Below are positions 8,557 through 16,722 of a DNA stretch of 64,000 nucleotides, one piece after another. The stretch is taken from positions 1 to 64,000 of the forward strand of contig NZ_JANAVF010000019.1 in the NCBI RefSeq assembly GCF_024213195.1. Direction: 5' to 3'. The DNA is from Streptomyces sp. TBY4. GTDB taxonomy: Bacteria > Actinomycetota > Actinomycetes > Streptomycetales > Streptomycetaceae. The notes beneath the pieces were generated by a model. It was not told the DNA's origin. It saw only the letters and a list, made by a program, of their open reading frames with translations, and did no database searches. The translations under genes were made by a program, and so were the position numbers. The stretch's first letter is position 1, and each line of letters opens with the position of its first letter.

Positions 8557-8622
8557 GGCTGGAGAATCCCCGAAGGGGCCGGGGACACCGAGGTGCCGGC
8601 CCCTCCGGGAGCTTACGCAGCC
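8557..8622 (-). promoter_or_regulatory. Structured 5' leader of DD-peptidase copy 1
   Basis: A 66-nt segment upstream of the TTG start can fold into nested helices: GGCT/AGCC closes it, and a strong GGGGCCGG/CCGGCCCC stem carries an inner CACC/GGTG hairpin. Nearly the same sequence precedes the paralogue at 9681-9747. Conservation outside the coding region suggests an RNA regulator or attenuator. I could not match it to a known riboswitch class by eye. Confidence 0.45.
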
Positions 8623-8717
8623 CCGACGGCGAAGGGATCAGTGCCGTCCGGGAATGACGGTGCCGGAGGAGGCTTCCTCCCTGTTTGTGCACATGGCCCG
8701 TGCCGGGGACGCGGAGA

Positions 8718-9662
8718 TCAGTCGAGGACGTCCGGGATCGGCTCGGTGAAGCTGCGCTGGAGCTTCGCGCCGGCCGGTGCACCGTCCGGCGCGCCGAGGG
8801 CCCAGTTGGTGAGCTTGATCGCGTCCGGGTAGCGGTCGTCGGACTTCAGCAGGACGCCGATGATCGTCTTGCCGTTGCGGGTCACGGAGAAGACGAGGCA
8901 CTGGCCCGAGGCCGTGCCGCTGCCCGTCTTGACGCCGATGGCGCCCGGGGTCTGGTAGGCGTGTCCGGGCTTGATCAGCAGGTTGGTGTTGAGCCACGTG
9001 GCGATGGTGGACGTGCCGTCGCTGCTGTACGAGGGGGTCTTCACGATCGCCTTGAAGGTGCTGCCCTTCATGGCGGCGCGGGTGAGCTTCGCGAGGTCGC
9101 GCGCGGTGGTGAGGTTGGCACCGGTCGGCGAGATGCCGTCGAAGCTGTCGTAGGTGGTGTTGGTCATGCCGAGGGTCTTCGCCTTGGCATTCATCTTCGC
9201 GATGAAGTCCTTGACGCGGGCCGCCCTGGTCGTACCCGAGCCGAAGGTGTCGGCGAGCGCGTAGGCCGCGTCGCAGCCCGAGGGCAGCATCATCCCGTAC
9301 AGCAGGCGGCGGACGGTGGGAGTGGCGCCGGCCTTCAGGCCGGCCGAACTACCGCCCTGCAGGTAGACGTAGTCCAGGTGCTCCTGACGGACCGTGACCC
9401 GCTTGTTGAGGTCGAGGCCCGGCGTGGTGAGGACGACGTAGGCCGTCATGATCTTCGTGGTGCTGGCGACTTCGCGCTTGGTGTCGCCGAGCTTGCTGGA
9501 GAGCGTGGCCCCGGTGGTGCCGTCCATCAGGAAGGCGGAGGCGGCCAGGGTCGGCGGCCCGGAGACGGCGGCCTCGGCCGGTGCGCCGACCGTCAGGAGG
9601 GCCCCCGTGGCGACGGTGATGGCGAGAGCGGAGCGCGAGCGCCGCAGCAGGTTCGATAGCAA
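8718..9662 (-). CDS. K15-type D-Ala-D-Ala carboxypeptidase/transpeptidase (copy 2)
   Basis: This is a tandem paralogue of the gene at 7612-8541. It has the same signal-peptide start (LLRRSRSALAITVATGALLT), the motif STTK, SGC in MLPSGCDAAYALADTF, and KTG in GVKTGSGT. At 314 aa it is slightly longer and has a small insertion near the C-terminus (GAPDGAPAGAKLQ). Both copies end in EPIPDVLD. I choose the TTG at 9662 because it is the exact counterpart of the TTG start in copy 1; an in-frame GTG further upstream would place non-homologous sequence before the signal peptide. Confidence 0.87.
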   Translation of the reverse strand: MLSNLLRRSRSALAITVATGALLTVGAPAEAAVSGPPTLAASAFLMDGTTGATLSSKLGDTKREVASTTKIMTAYVVLTTPGLDLNKRVTVRQEHLDYVYLQGGSSAGLKAGATPTVRRLLYGMMLPSGCDAAYALADTFGSGTTRAARVKDFIAKMNAKAKTLGMTNTTYDSFDGISPTGANLTTARDLAKLTRAAMKGSTFKAIVKTPSYSSDGTSTIATWLNTNLLIKPGHAYQTPGAIGVKTGSGTASGQCLVFSVTRNGKTIIGVLLKSDDRYPDAIKLTNWALGAPDGAPAGAKLQRSFTEPIPDVLD

Positions 9663-9680
9663 GTCAGACCCCGTGGTGGT

Positions 9681-9747
9681 GGCTGGAGATTCCCCGTGGG
9701 GGGCCGGGGACACCGAGGTGCCGGCCCCTCGGGGAGCTTACGCAGCC
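9681..9747 (-). promoter_or_regulatory. Structured 5' leader of DD-peptidase copy 2
   Basis: This 67-nt segment is nearly identical to 8557-8622, with the same closing helix and the same GGGGCCGG/CCGGCCCC stem. It fills most of the gap between the upstream thiolase-fold gene and this TTG start. Confidence 0.45.
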
Positions 9748-9761
9748 CGACCGACAAGAGA

Positions 9762-10976
9762 TCAATTCCGTCCGAGGATGACCGTTCCCGAGGAGCAGAA
9801 CCAGCCGCCCGTGCCCGAGGCGACGGCCACCTGGGGGAGGGCCCCGCCCCGTTTGCGGACCTGCCCCTCGCCCGCCTCGCCGCGGAGTTGGCGTACCGCT
9901 TCGACGAGGAGGAAGAGGCCGCGCATGCCGGGGTGGCAGGCGGAGAGTCCGCCGCCGTCCGTGTTGACCGGGAACTCGCCGTCCCGCAGGAGGCGGCCCT
10001 TCTCCACGAAGGCGCCGCCCTCGCCCTTGGCACAGAAGCCGAGGTCCTCCAGGGTGACCAGGGTCATGTAGGTGAAGGCGTCGTAGATCTCGGCGAGGTC
10101 CACGTCCGCCGGGGTGAGCCCCGCGCGGGCGAAGGCCTGGCGGCCCGAGGCCGCCGCCGGGGAGACGGTGAAGTCCTCCCACTCCGACATCGTGGTGTGC
10201 GAGACGGAGGTGCCGGAGCCGAGGATCCAGACGGGCTCCTTGGCGGTGTCCGGTACGTAGTCCTCCGCGGCCAGCAGGACCGCGCAGCCGCCGTCCGAGC
10301 GGATGCAGCAGTTCAGCTTCGTGAAGGGGTCCGCGATCATCCCGGAGGAGAGGACGTCGTCGACCGTGATGGGGTCGCGGAACATCGCGTCCGGGTTGGT
10401 GGCGGCGTTCGCCCGGGCCTGGACGGCCACTTCGGCCAGCTGCTCCAGCGTCGTGCCGTACTCGTGCATGTGGCGGCGCGCGGCCATCGCGTACTTGGAG
10501 ACCAGCGTGTGCCCGTACGGGACCTCGAACTGGAGCGGTCCGCGGGCGCCGAAGGAGAGGTTCGAGGTGCGGCGGCGGGCCTTGATGTCGGCGCGCGCGG
10601 TGGATCCGTAGACGAGGAGGACGGCGTTGGCGTGGCCGGCCGCGATCGCGTCGGCGGCGTGGGCGGCCATGACCTCCCAGGTGGAGCCGCCGACCGAGGT
10701 GGAGTCGACCCAGGTGGGCCGCAGGCCCAGGTACTCGGCGACCTCCACGGGCGCCAGGATGCCGAGGCCGGCCGAGGCGAAGCCGTCGATCACGGACCGG
10801 TCCAGGCCGGAGTCGGCCAGCGCCCGGCGGGCGGCCTGCGCGTGCAGGGCGTACGGGGTGGGGCCGTCCACCCGGCCGCAGTCCGAGAGGGCGACGCCGA
10901 CGACGGCGACCCGTCGGCGGGGCCGGGCCTGACGGCCGGCGGGGGCGGTGGCGGGGGCGGAGAGTGGTCCAGGCAT
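9762..10976 (-). CDS. Thiolase-fold lipid-transfer protein (SCP-x/Ltp2-like), Cys-less
   Basis: The 404-aa protein has the thiolase fold (VAVVGVALSDCGRVDG start, EIYDAFTYMTLVTLEDLGF near residue 300, GGGLSACHPGMRGL near the C-terminus). At the nucleophile position it reads VGGSTWEVMAA, with Ser/Thr and no Cys. It therefore probably does not perform ordinary thiolysis and is closer to Ltp-type retro-aldolases that work with a DUF35 partner. No DUF35 gene adjoins it; the orphan DUF35 at 4.5-4.9 kb is the likely partner. The ATG at 10976 lies only 15 bp from a perfect operator copy, so its mRNA leader must be very short. It is divergent from the acyl-CoA dehydrogenase operon. Confidence 0.85.
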   Translation of the reverse strand: MPGPLSAPATAPAGRQARPRRRVAVVGVALSDCGRVDGPTPYALHAQAARRALADSGLDRSVIDGFASAGLGILAPVEVAEYLGLRPTWVDSTSVGGSTWEVMAAHAADAIAAGHANAVLLVYGSTARADIKARRRTSNLSFGARGPLQFEVPYGHTLVSKYAMAARRHMHEYGTTLEQLAEVAVQARANAATNPDAMFRDPITVDDVLSSGMIADPFTKLNCCIRSDGGCAVLLAAEDYVPDTAKEPVWILGSGTSVSHTTMSEWEDFTVSPAAASGRQAFARAGLTPADVDLAEIYDAFTYMTLVTLEDLGFCAKGEGGAFVEKGRLLRDGEFPVNTDGGGLSACHPGMRGLFLLVEAVRQLRGEAGEGQVRKRGGALPQVAVASGTGGWFCSSGTVILGRN

Positions 10977-10991
10977 GGAGCGACGGTACAG

Positions 10992-11006
10992 CTGACGGAG
11001 CGTCAG
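10992..11006. promoter_or_regulatory. Putative TetR-type operator, site 4
   Basis: The site reads CTGACGGAGCGTCAG, a perfect match. It lies 15 bp before the ATG of the leftward thiolase-fold gene, so it must overlap the core promoter or transcription start. Confidence 0.78.
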
Positions 11007-11149
11007 ATGCTAGGGGTGCTTCCGGGGTGACCGGGCGTCGCCGGGGTCGACATGGCGTTCCCGGCTGTCGAGGCCGGCCCGCGCCGCCCGGTCCCCACCT
11101 GCTTTCGGGTGTTCCCGCCCCCTGTGCATCTGGCGCTGCCCCGCCTAAC

Positions 11150-11164
11150 ATGACGGCCCGTCAG
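11150..11164. promoter_or_regulatory. Putative TetR-type operator, site 5
   Basis: The site reads ATGACGGCCCGTCAG, differing from the consensus only at its first base. It lies 20 bp before the acyl-CoA dehydrogenase ATG, just upstream of the ribosome site. Confidence 0.72.
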
Positions 11165-11184
11165 ATACGGGGAGGAGCCCGACG

Positions 11185-12423
11185 ATGGATGCCGCCTTCA
11201 CCGCGGAGCAGGACGAGATACGGCGTACCCTGCGCGAGATCCTGGGCAAACGCTGCGGCCCGGACGAGGTCAAGGCCGCCGTCCGCACCGACGCCGGACA
11301 CGACCGCGAACTGTGGCTGCAGCTCGCCCGGCAGCTCGGACTGCCCGGCATCGCCGTGGCCGAGGAGTACGGGGGCGTCGGCTGCGCCGCCGCCGACCTG
11401 GTCCTGGCCTGCGAGGAGACCGGGCGGGTGCTGCTGCCCTCGCCGCTGCTGGCCACCGCCGTGCTCGCCGTGCCGCTGGTCACCGCGCTCGGAACCGGGG
11501 AGCAGCGCTCCGCCCTGCTCCCGCCGCTCGCGGCGGGCGGGCTCACCGCCGCGCTCGCCGTGCCCGGCCCCGCCCTGGCCACCGCCCTCGCGCTGACCGG
11601 GGACAACGCCCCGGGCGAATGGGCCGGCGGCGGCCGGGCCGGCGGGGTGCAGGCCCGCGCCGTGGACGGCGGCTGGCGGCTGTACGGGGAGGTCGCCCAG
11701 GTGCTCGACGGGCACAGCGCCTCGCTGCTGCTGGTCGCCGCGCACACGGGAGGCTTCGCCCGCAGCCGCACCCTGCTGTTCCTCGTACGGGAGGACGCAC
11801 CCGGCCTGGTGCGGACGCGGCAGACCACCCTGGACGAGACCCGCCCGCAGGGCCGCATCCAACTCCGCGACGTCGAAGCCGAGTTGCTGGGCGGCTCCGA
11901 GGACGCCGATGTGGCCGGAGCCCTCGCCGCCACCGGACGCGGCGCCGCCGCCGTGCTGGCCGCCGAGGCGGTCGGCGCGGCCGGGCAGGCGCTCGCCCGC
12001 ACGGTGGAGTACGTACAGCAGCGCGAGCAGTTCGGCCGGGCCATCGGCTCGTTCCAGGCGGTCAAGCACCGCCTCGCCGACCTCTACGTACAGGTCCAGG
12101 CGGCCCGCTCCGCCGCCTACTACGCCGCCTGGGACCCGCAGCAGGGCGGCCTGGCCCTGGCCCAGGCCCTGGAGGCGCTGCGGATCACCGCCGGCGAGGC
12201 CATCCAGCTGCACGGCGGCATCGGCTTCACCTGGGAGCACGACGCGCACCTCTACTTCAAGCGGGCGGCCGCCGACGAGCTGCTCTTCGGCCCCGTCCAC
12301 CGGCTGCGCGCCCACGCCGCGGACGCCGCCGGACTGTTCGCCCCCGCGGCCCCCGCACCCGGATCACCCGCAGCCGCACCAGCCCCCGCCCCCGCCCCGC
12401 TGAACGAGAAGGTGGCCGTCTGA
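11185..12423 (+). CDS. Acyl-CoA dehydrogenase
   Basis: This 412-aa FAD enzyme dehydrogenates acyl-CoA to the 2,3-enoyl-CoA. It shows an N-terminal helical domain (FTAEQDEIRRTLREIL), GIAVAEEYGGVGCAAADLVL typical of ACADs, and C-terminal helical motifs EQFGRAIGSFQAVKHRLADL and LHGGIGFTWEHDAHLYFKRA. The C-terminal 30 residues are Pro/Ala-rich. The region corresponding to the usual catalytic Glu is not obvious. This type, with a degenerate beta domain, resembles actinobacterial FadE subunits that form heteromers, but no second subunit is adjacent. The start has GGGGAGGAG 8 bases upstream. It overlaps the next gene by one base, so they form an operon. Confidence 0.88.
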   Translation: MDAAFTAEQDEIRRTLREILGKRCGPDEVKAAVRTDAGHDRELWLQLARQLGLPGIAVAEEYGGVGCAAADLVLACEETGRVLLPSPLLATAVLAVPLVTALGTGEQRSALLPPLAAGGLTAALAVPGPALATALALTGDNAPGEWAGGGRAGGVQARAVDGGWRLYGEVAQVLDGHSASLLLVAAHTGGFARSRTLLFLVREDAPGLVRTRQTTLDETRPQGRIQLRDVEAELLGGSEDADVAGALAATGRGAAAVLAAEAVGAAGQALARTVEYVQQREQFGRAIGSFQAVKHRLADLYVQVQAARSAAYYAAWDPQQGGLALAQALEALRITAGEAIQLHGGIGFTWEHDAHLYFKRAAADELLFGPVHRLRAHAADAAGLFAPAAPAPGSPAAAPAPAPAPLNEKVAV

Positions 12424-12896
12424 TGGCGCCCGGAGTCAAGCTGATGCAGAAGGTCTCCTCGACCATGCTGTTCGCCAGGATCGCACCGCACTTCATCCCC
12501 GCCATGGACAAGGCGGTGCACAAGCTGACCCGCGGCAAGGTCATCCTGAGCGCCCAGATGCTCCCCGGCGTGATCCTGACCGCCAAGGGGGCCAAGACCG
12601 GCGAACCGCGCACGACCCCGCTCGCGTGCATGCCGGAGCAGGACGGGGTGAGCTGGATACTGATCGGCTCGAACTTCGGCCGCCCCGGACACCCGGCGTG
12701 GACCGGGAACCTGCTGAAGAACCCCGACGCCGACGTGAGTTGGAAGGGTCAGGACATCGCCGTACGCGCCCGCCTGCTGGCGGGTGAGGAGCGCGCGGCG
12801 GCGTGGCAGGCGGTGCTGAAGTTCTGGCCGCCGTACGCGACGTACCAGGCGCGCATCGAGCGCGAGATCCGGTTGTTCCGCCTGGAGCGTCGCTGA
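12423..12896 (+). CDS. Deazaflavin(F420)-dependent nitroreductase family protein
   Basis: This 157-aa protein of the Ddn/FDOR-B split-barrel family uses reduced F420. Family features are VILTAKGAKTGEPRTTPLACMPEQDG, then WILIGSNFGRPGHPAWTGNLLKNPDADVSW and a final RIEREIRLFRLERR. The ATG lies in TGATGG at the stop of the acyl-CoA dehydrogenase, so the pair is translationally coupled. Pairing with a dehydrogenase suggests reduction of an unsaturated intermediate in the same pathway (inference). A second family member lies at 60.3-60.8 kb. Confidence 0.87.
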   Translation: MAPGVKLMQKVSSTMLFARIAPHFIPAMDKAVHKLTRGKVILSAQMLPGVILTAKGAKTGEPRTTPLACMPEQDGVSWILIGSNFGRPGHPAWTGNLLKNPDADVSWKGQDIAVRARLLAGEERAAAWQAVLKFWPPYATYQARIEREIRLFRLERR

Positions 12897-12920
12897 TCGG
12901 GGCGGAAGTCCCGTGAGGGT

Positions 12921-12949
12921 GGCGGCGGACCCGGTGGGGGTCCGCCGCC
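12921..12949. terminator. Bidirectional hairpin terminator
   Basis: A 12-bp perfect stem GGCGGCGGACCC / GGGTCCGCCGCC with a 5-base loop lies between the convergent deazaflavin reductase and TetR genes. Confidence 0.72.
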
Positions 12950-13596
12950 TACTTCGTCGGCTTCTTGCCCGTGATGCCCAGGTGGACCAGGAGTGCCAGG
13001 TTCGGCTTCAGTTCCGCCTGCTTGACGCCCCAGGTCTGGAAGCCCTTCTGGTGTGAGGCGACCGCCGCGAGCATGGCGACCAGCGAACCGGCCATCGCCG
13101 CCGGGCTCACGTCCTTGTCGACCTTGCCCTTGGCCTGGAGCTCCTTCATCGACTCCGTGAGGGAGTTGGTGACGGAGTTCAGGATCTTCATGCGGATCTT
13201 GTAGAACCGCTTGTCGCCCTCGGCCGCGCCGAGGTCGACGACCCGCAGGATCGCGTCGTTGCGCCGCCAGAACTCCAGGAAGCCGTCGACGAGTTCCTCC
13301 GCCGCCGACCAGCCCGCCTTGCCGACCCACGCGCGCCCCTCGACCAGCGAGGTGAGCTGCGCGCCCTCGTTGGCCATGCGCTCCGCGATCTCCAGGACGG
13401 CGCCTTCGACGTCCGGGAAGTACTGGTAGAAGGTCGCGGGGGAGGTACCGGCCTTGCGGGCGACGTCGATCACTTTGACGTCGCGGTACGGCGAGGAGCT
13501 GAGCATCTCGCTGAGGCAGTCGAGCAGCTTCTGCCTCGTCGCCTGACCGCGCCGGCCGGCAACGCGGCCGTCGACGGTGCGTACTTGTCCTGTCAT
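12949..13596 (-). CDS. TetR family regulator, candidate repressor of the CTGACG regulon
   Basis: This 215-aa protein has an N-terminal HTH (RQKLLDCLSEMLSSSPYRDV, then the recognition-helix region AGTSPATFYQYFPDVEGAVLEI) and an all-helical C-terminal ligand domain (WRRNDAILRVVDLGAAEGDKRF). It lies convergent to the acyl-CoA dehydrogenase operon. The start codon sits inside a degenerate copy of the shared palindrome (13590-13604), which suggests autorepression. It is the only TetR gene embedded in a cluster carrying the CTGACG-N3-CGTCAG sites. I therefore propose it as their repressor, with an acyl-CoA or related intermediate as the likely inducer. That link is inference. Confidence 0.85.
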   Translation of the reverse strand: MTGQVRTVDGRVAGRRGQATRQKLLDCLSEMLSSSPYRDVKVIDVARKAGTSPATFYQYFPDVEGAVLEIAERMANEGAQLTSLVEGRAWVGKAGWSAAEELVDGFLEFWRRNDAILRVVDLGAAEGDKRFYKIRMKILNSVTNSLTESMKELQAKGKVDKDVSPAAMAGSLVAMLAAVASHQKGFQTWGVKQAELKPNLALLVHLGITGKKPTK

Positions 13597-13604
13597 GCCG
13601 TCAG
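13590..13604. promoter_or_regulatory. Degenerate operator over the TetR start codon, site 6
   Basis: The site reads CTGTCATGCCGTCAG, with one perfect half-site and 10 of 12 fixed positions overall. It overlaps the ATG of the TetR gene (13596) and may mediate weak autoregulation. Confidence 0.45.
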
Positions 13605-13896
13605 CTTACCGAGGGGTGATCGGCGCGCGATTCGGCCGCCTGCAAATGGGGTTACGGGCTGCCTGGCCTGGGCGTACGCCCGTCCCGGCCGGCCGCGGCG
13701 ACGGATTTCGGCCGGGCGGGCGCCCCGGGCGCGCCGTCCGGCCGGGGCCCTGTCCCCCGAATAGTCTTATCAACAGGCTGTGGACAAGTTTTCGGGCACA
13801 TCATGATCCGGAGGACATGGCTGGGCGAGCGAGGCAGAACGTGCGCGGAGGGTGCACACCCTTGCACACCCCCGCACAACGGAAGGAACCGGGCCC

Positions 13897-14697
13897 ATGG
13901 CCGCATTCGCGGAAGGCGCACCCTGCTGGGTCGACGCCTCCCTCCCGGACGTGGAAGCCGGCAAGCGCTTCTACGGTGAGCTCTTCGGGTGGACCTTCAA
14001 CGAGGGCGCGGGACCCGAGTACGGGCACTACACGCAGGCCTACAGCCGCGGCCGCAACGTCGCCGCCCTCGCCCCCAAGCCCGACGGCCGCATGCCCACC
14101 GTCTGGGGCGTGTACCTCTACACCACCGACGCCTACGCCTGCGCCCAGCGCATCCGCGCCGCCGGCGGCCAGATGGTGATGGACCCGATGCCGGTCGGCC
14201 CCTACGGGACCGCCGCGATGGCCGCCGACCCCGGCGGGGCCGTCTTCGGCCTGTGGCAGCCCGGCACCCACCACGGCTTCGACGCCCAGAACGAGCCCTA
14301 CACCTACTGCTGGTCCGAGGTGTACACCCGGGCCCGCGACGCCGTGGACGTCTTCTACGCCAAGGTCTTCGGCTACGTCCCCGAGGACCAGAACGACGAA
14401 GGGTCGGGCGTCGAGTACCGGGTCTGGTCCCCGCCCGGCACCGCGCCGGGCTCGGAGACCGCCGTGCTCGGGCGCAGCCTGATCACCGACGCCTTCCCGG
14501 AGATCATGCCCGCGCACTACCTCGCGTACTTCGCCGTCCCCGACTGCGACCAGTCCGTGGCGATGGTGCAGCGCCTCGGCGGCCGGGTCACCGCCGATCC
14601 CTTCGACACCCCGTACGGGCGCATCGCGGTGGTCGCGGACAACCAGGGCGCGGTCTTCGGCCTGCTCTCGGAGCCGCGGACGAGGACGGGCGGCTAG
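13897..14697 (+). CDS. VOC family protein, two glyoxalase-like domains
   Basis: This 266-aa protein is made of two vicinal-oxygen-chelate domains. The first begins CWVDASLPDVEAGKRFYGEL and ends AADPGGAVFGLWQ. The second begins YCWSEVYTRARDAVDVFYAK and ends VADNQGAVFGLLSE. The tandem arrangement is common in Streptomyces hydroxylase/27-kDa antigen-type proteins; the substrate is not known. The ATG at 13897 has GGAAGGAA upstream and fits the family N-terminus. The 292-bp gap before it holds GC-rich hairpins only. Confidence 0.85.
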   Translation: MAAFAEGAPCWVDASLPDVEAGKRFYGELFGWTFNEGAGPEYGHYTQAYSRGRNVAALAPKPDGRMPTVWGVYLYTTDAYACAQRIRAAGGQMVMDPMPVGPYGTAAMAADPGGAVFGLWQPGTHHGFDAQNEPYTYCWSEVYTRARDAVDVFYAKVFGYVPEDQNDEGSGVEYRVWSPPGTAPGSETAVLGRSLITDAFPEIMPAHYLAYFAVPDCDQSVAMVQRLGGRVTADPFDTPYGRIAVVADNQGAVFGLLSEPRTRTGG

Positions 14698-14722
14698 CCG
14701 CTCCCGTCCTCACCCGGTCCCG

Positions 14723-16381
14723 CTACGGGTTCACCGCGAGGTCGTCCCGGCGGCTCTCGGCGTCGAGGTGCCGGCCGTCGGAGTCGCGGTAGCGGGCGAT
14801 CCAGGTGCCGGTGGCCTCGGCGGTGAACTTGCCGGCGAAGTTGCCGCGCGCGTTGGTCGTGGTGCTGCCCTTGAGGACGTACTCCTCGCTGCCCGCGGGC
14901 TGGAAGTAGAACAGCACGGTCTGGTCCGCGTAGGACTTCGCCGGGTTCCCGTGGCTGAGGGTGCCCCTGATGGTGAACTGCTGGCCCACGCGCACCGGCT
15001 CCGGGTACGCGTTGTACTTCGTGATCGCCGTCGCCGTCCGGGTCAGCTGGACCGGCTCGGTGACGGAGCCCGGCATGTGGGCCGCGGCGGCGTACTGGAG
15101 CCGCCAGTAGCCGTTCGCCTGGCCCGGCAGCGTCTGGTCGAACCGGGCGGTGGTGAAGTCCACGGTGAACACGGTCCGCGTCTTCCAGTCCGTCTTGCCG
15201 TCGGCCGACTGCTGCACCTCGATCAGGGCGGGGCTCTGGCTGAGGGGCTTGTGGGTGAGGGCCCCGGTGAACCGCACGCCGGCGGCGTCGACGGTGGCCT
15301 CGACCTCCCTGAAGTAGCTGACCTCGACGACCTCGACGTCCGTGCCGACACTCACGTAGCGCAGCCACGGGGACCGGCCGCCGGCCCACGTGGTCTTCAC
15401 GCTGCCGCCGTGGGCCGCCCGCACCTGCCGCGCGAACCGGCCGTCCGACCCGGTCTTCGGCTCACCGGTGAGGTCGGCGCGCACCGGCGTGCCCTCGGGG
15501 ACGGGCACCTGCGTGCCATCCGGGGTGATCCGGACGGCCCGGCCCGTGATGGTGACGGTCGAGCCGTAGCGGGTCTTGATCTTCCGGGACTCGGGGTCGA
15601 GGACGATCTCGGCCTTCTGCCGGACGGCGCGCGCGGTTTCGGCGCGCGACCCGGCCATGATCTCCGGGGTGTCGAGGACCTCGACGCTCACATCGGTGTG
15701 GTTCTCGGTGCCGCGGAAGGTGAACGGGGCGGACAGGTGCCCCTGCGCGTCCGTGGTCGCCTCCTGCGCGGTGCGCTCGACGGCGAGGCGGACCTTGGTG
15801 TTCTTCAGGGGAGCGCTCGCCCCGGTCCGCGGGTCGAGGGTGGTGACGTCCGCCGACACGGTGGTCGTGAGGTGGTCGAGGGACACCCCGTCCGCCGCGT
15901 CGACCTTGGTGACCACCGCGCGCAGCCGGTAGTCGAAGTCCCCGCAGGAGACGGGATCGGAGTCGGGGCCGAGTTCGAGCCCGTAGATCCCGAGGGCGGA
16001 CAGCTTGAGCGGCTCCGAGACCAGCTGGAAGCCGGGGGAGATGCCGTCCGGGTCGGCCACCTTGCGGAAGGAGTCGACGGAGGCGACGCGCAGCCCCGTC
16101 GTCTTGTCCCGCAGGTGGACGGCGAGGCCGTCGGGCACGCCCGTCCCGTCCCGCCCGCTGGAGACGGCGAGCGACCCGTCCTGCCGGGCCGCCATGTCCG
16201 GCGGGCAGGCGGCGGAAGCGTTCTGCTCCGGCACGGTCGCGGGCGCCCCCGATGCGGACGGCTGCGGCCCGGACGGCTCCGGCGCGACCTGCGCCGGCAC
16301 GGCCCGCGCCGCCCCCGACACGGCCATCCCCCCGAGCAGTGCGGTGGCGGCGACGACGGCTGAGGTCAAACGGTGACGCAC
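14723..16381 (-). CDS. Secreted protein with Ig-like/Ca-binding-type repeats
   Basis: This 552-aa exported protein begins with a signal peptide (MRHRLTSAVVAATALLGGMA, cleavage after about residue 27), then a Pro/Ala-rich segment. The rest is predicted beta-rich and consists of Ig-like modules, for example KIKTRYGSTVTITGRAVRIT, then PVRVGQQFTIRGTLSHGNPA with ARGNFAGKFTAEATGTWIAR. These resemble calcium-binding or carboxypeptidase-regulatory-like domains in Streptomyces surface proteins. No catalytic motif is seen. The start is GTG with GGGGGG just upstream. It is divergent from afsK. Confidence 0.72.
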   Translation of the reverse strand: MRHRLTSAVVAATALLGGMAVSGAARAVPAQVAPEPSGPQPSASGAPATVPEQNASAACPPDMAARQDGSLAVSSGRDGTGVPDGLAVHLRDKTTGLRVASVDSFRKVADPDGISPGFQLVSEPLKLSALGIYGLELGPDSDPVSCGDFDYRLRAVVTKVDAADGVSLDHLTTTVSADVTTLDPRTGASAPLKNTKVRLAVERTAQEATTDAQGHLSAPFTFRGTENHTDVSVEVLDTPEIMAGSRAETARAVRQKAEIVLDPESRKIKTRYGSTVTITGRAVRITPDGTQVPVPEGTPVRADLTGEPKTGSDGRFARQVRAAHGGSVKTTWAGGRSPWLRYVSVGTDVEVVEVSYFREVEATVDAAGVRFTGALTHKPLSQSPALIEVQQSADGKTDWKTRTVFTVDFTTARFDQTLPGQANGYWRLQYAAAAHMPGSVTEPVQLTRTATAITKYNAYPEPVRVGQQFTIRGTLSHGNPAKSYADQTVLFYFQPAGSEEYVLKGSTTTNARGNFAGKFTAEATGTWIARYRDSDGRHLDAESRRDDLAVNP

Positions 16382-16722
16382 GGATCCCCCCGGATCTTGA
16401 CGAGCTGAACGGTGGTTGGACCCGTGACACCCCCGATGGGTTGTACGCCGGGCGGAGTTCTTGCGGGTGACGCGCTACGGGTTTCCCCGCACCCCGCGCA
16501 CGGACGCCCGCCGTGCCGGGGCCGGACCAGGCGCGGGCCTGACAGAATCGGGGGTGCGCGACCCGGGCCGACCCCCGGAGTGAGACGCTGCTGGGGGCAG
16601 GGACCCGCGGCGGCTCGCGCGCATCCGGTGACGTGACGGCGATGACGGCGATGCCACCGGCGATGGCTGGAAGAGCGGGGTCCGCGGAGGTCCCCGTACG
16701 GGGATGGGTGTGGAGGCGAGTG
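16382..16722. other. Divergent intergenic region upstream of afsK
   Basis: This 341-bp gap lies between a leftward secreted-protein gene and rightward afsK. It holds the promoters of both. I see no credible gene and no copy of the shared palindrome in it. Confidence 0.5.

Noticed and set aside
8557..9747. Cyclic-di-AMP (ydaO) riboswitch calls for the two PBP leaders
   Set aside because: The leaders are only about 66-100 nt and I could not place the conserved core of that class; kept as an unassigned structured leader.
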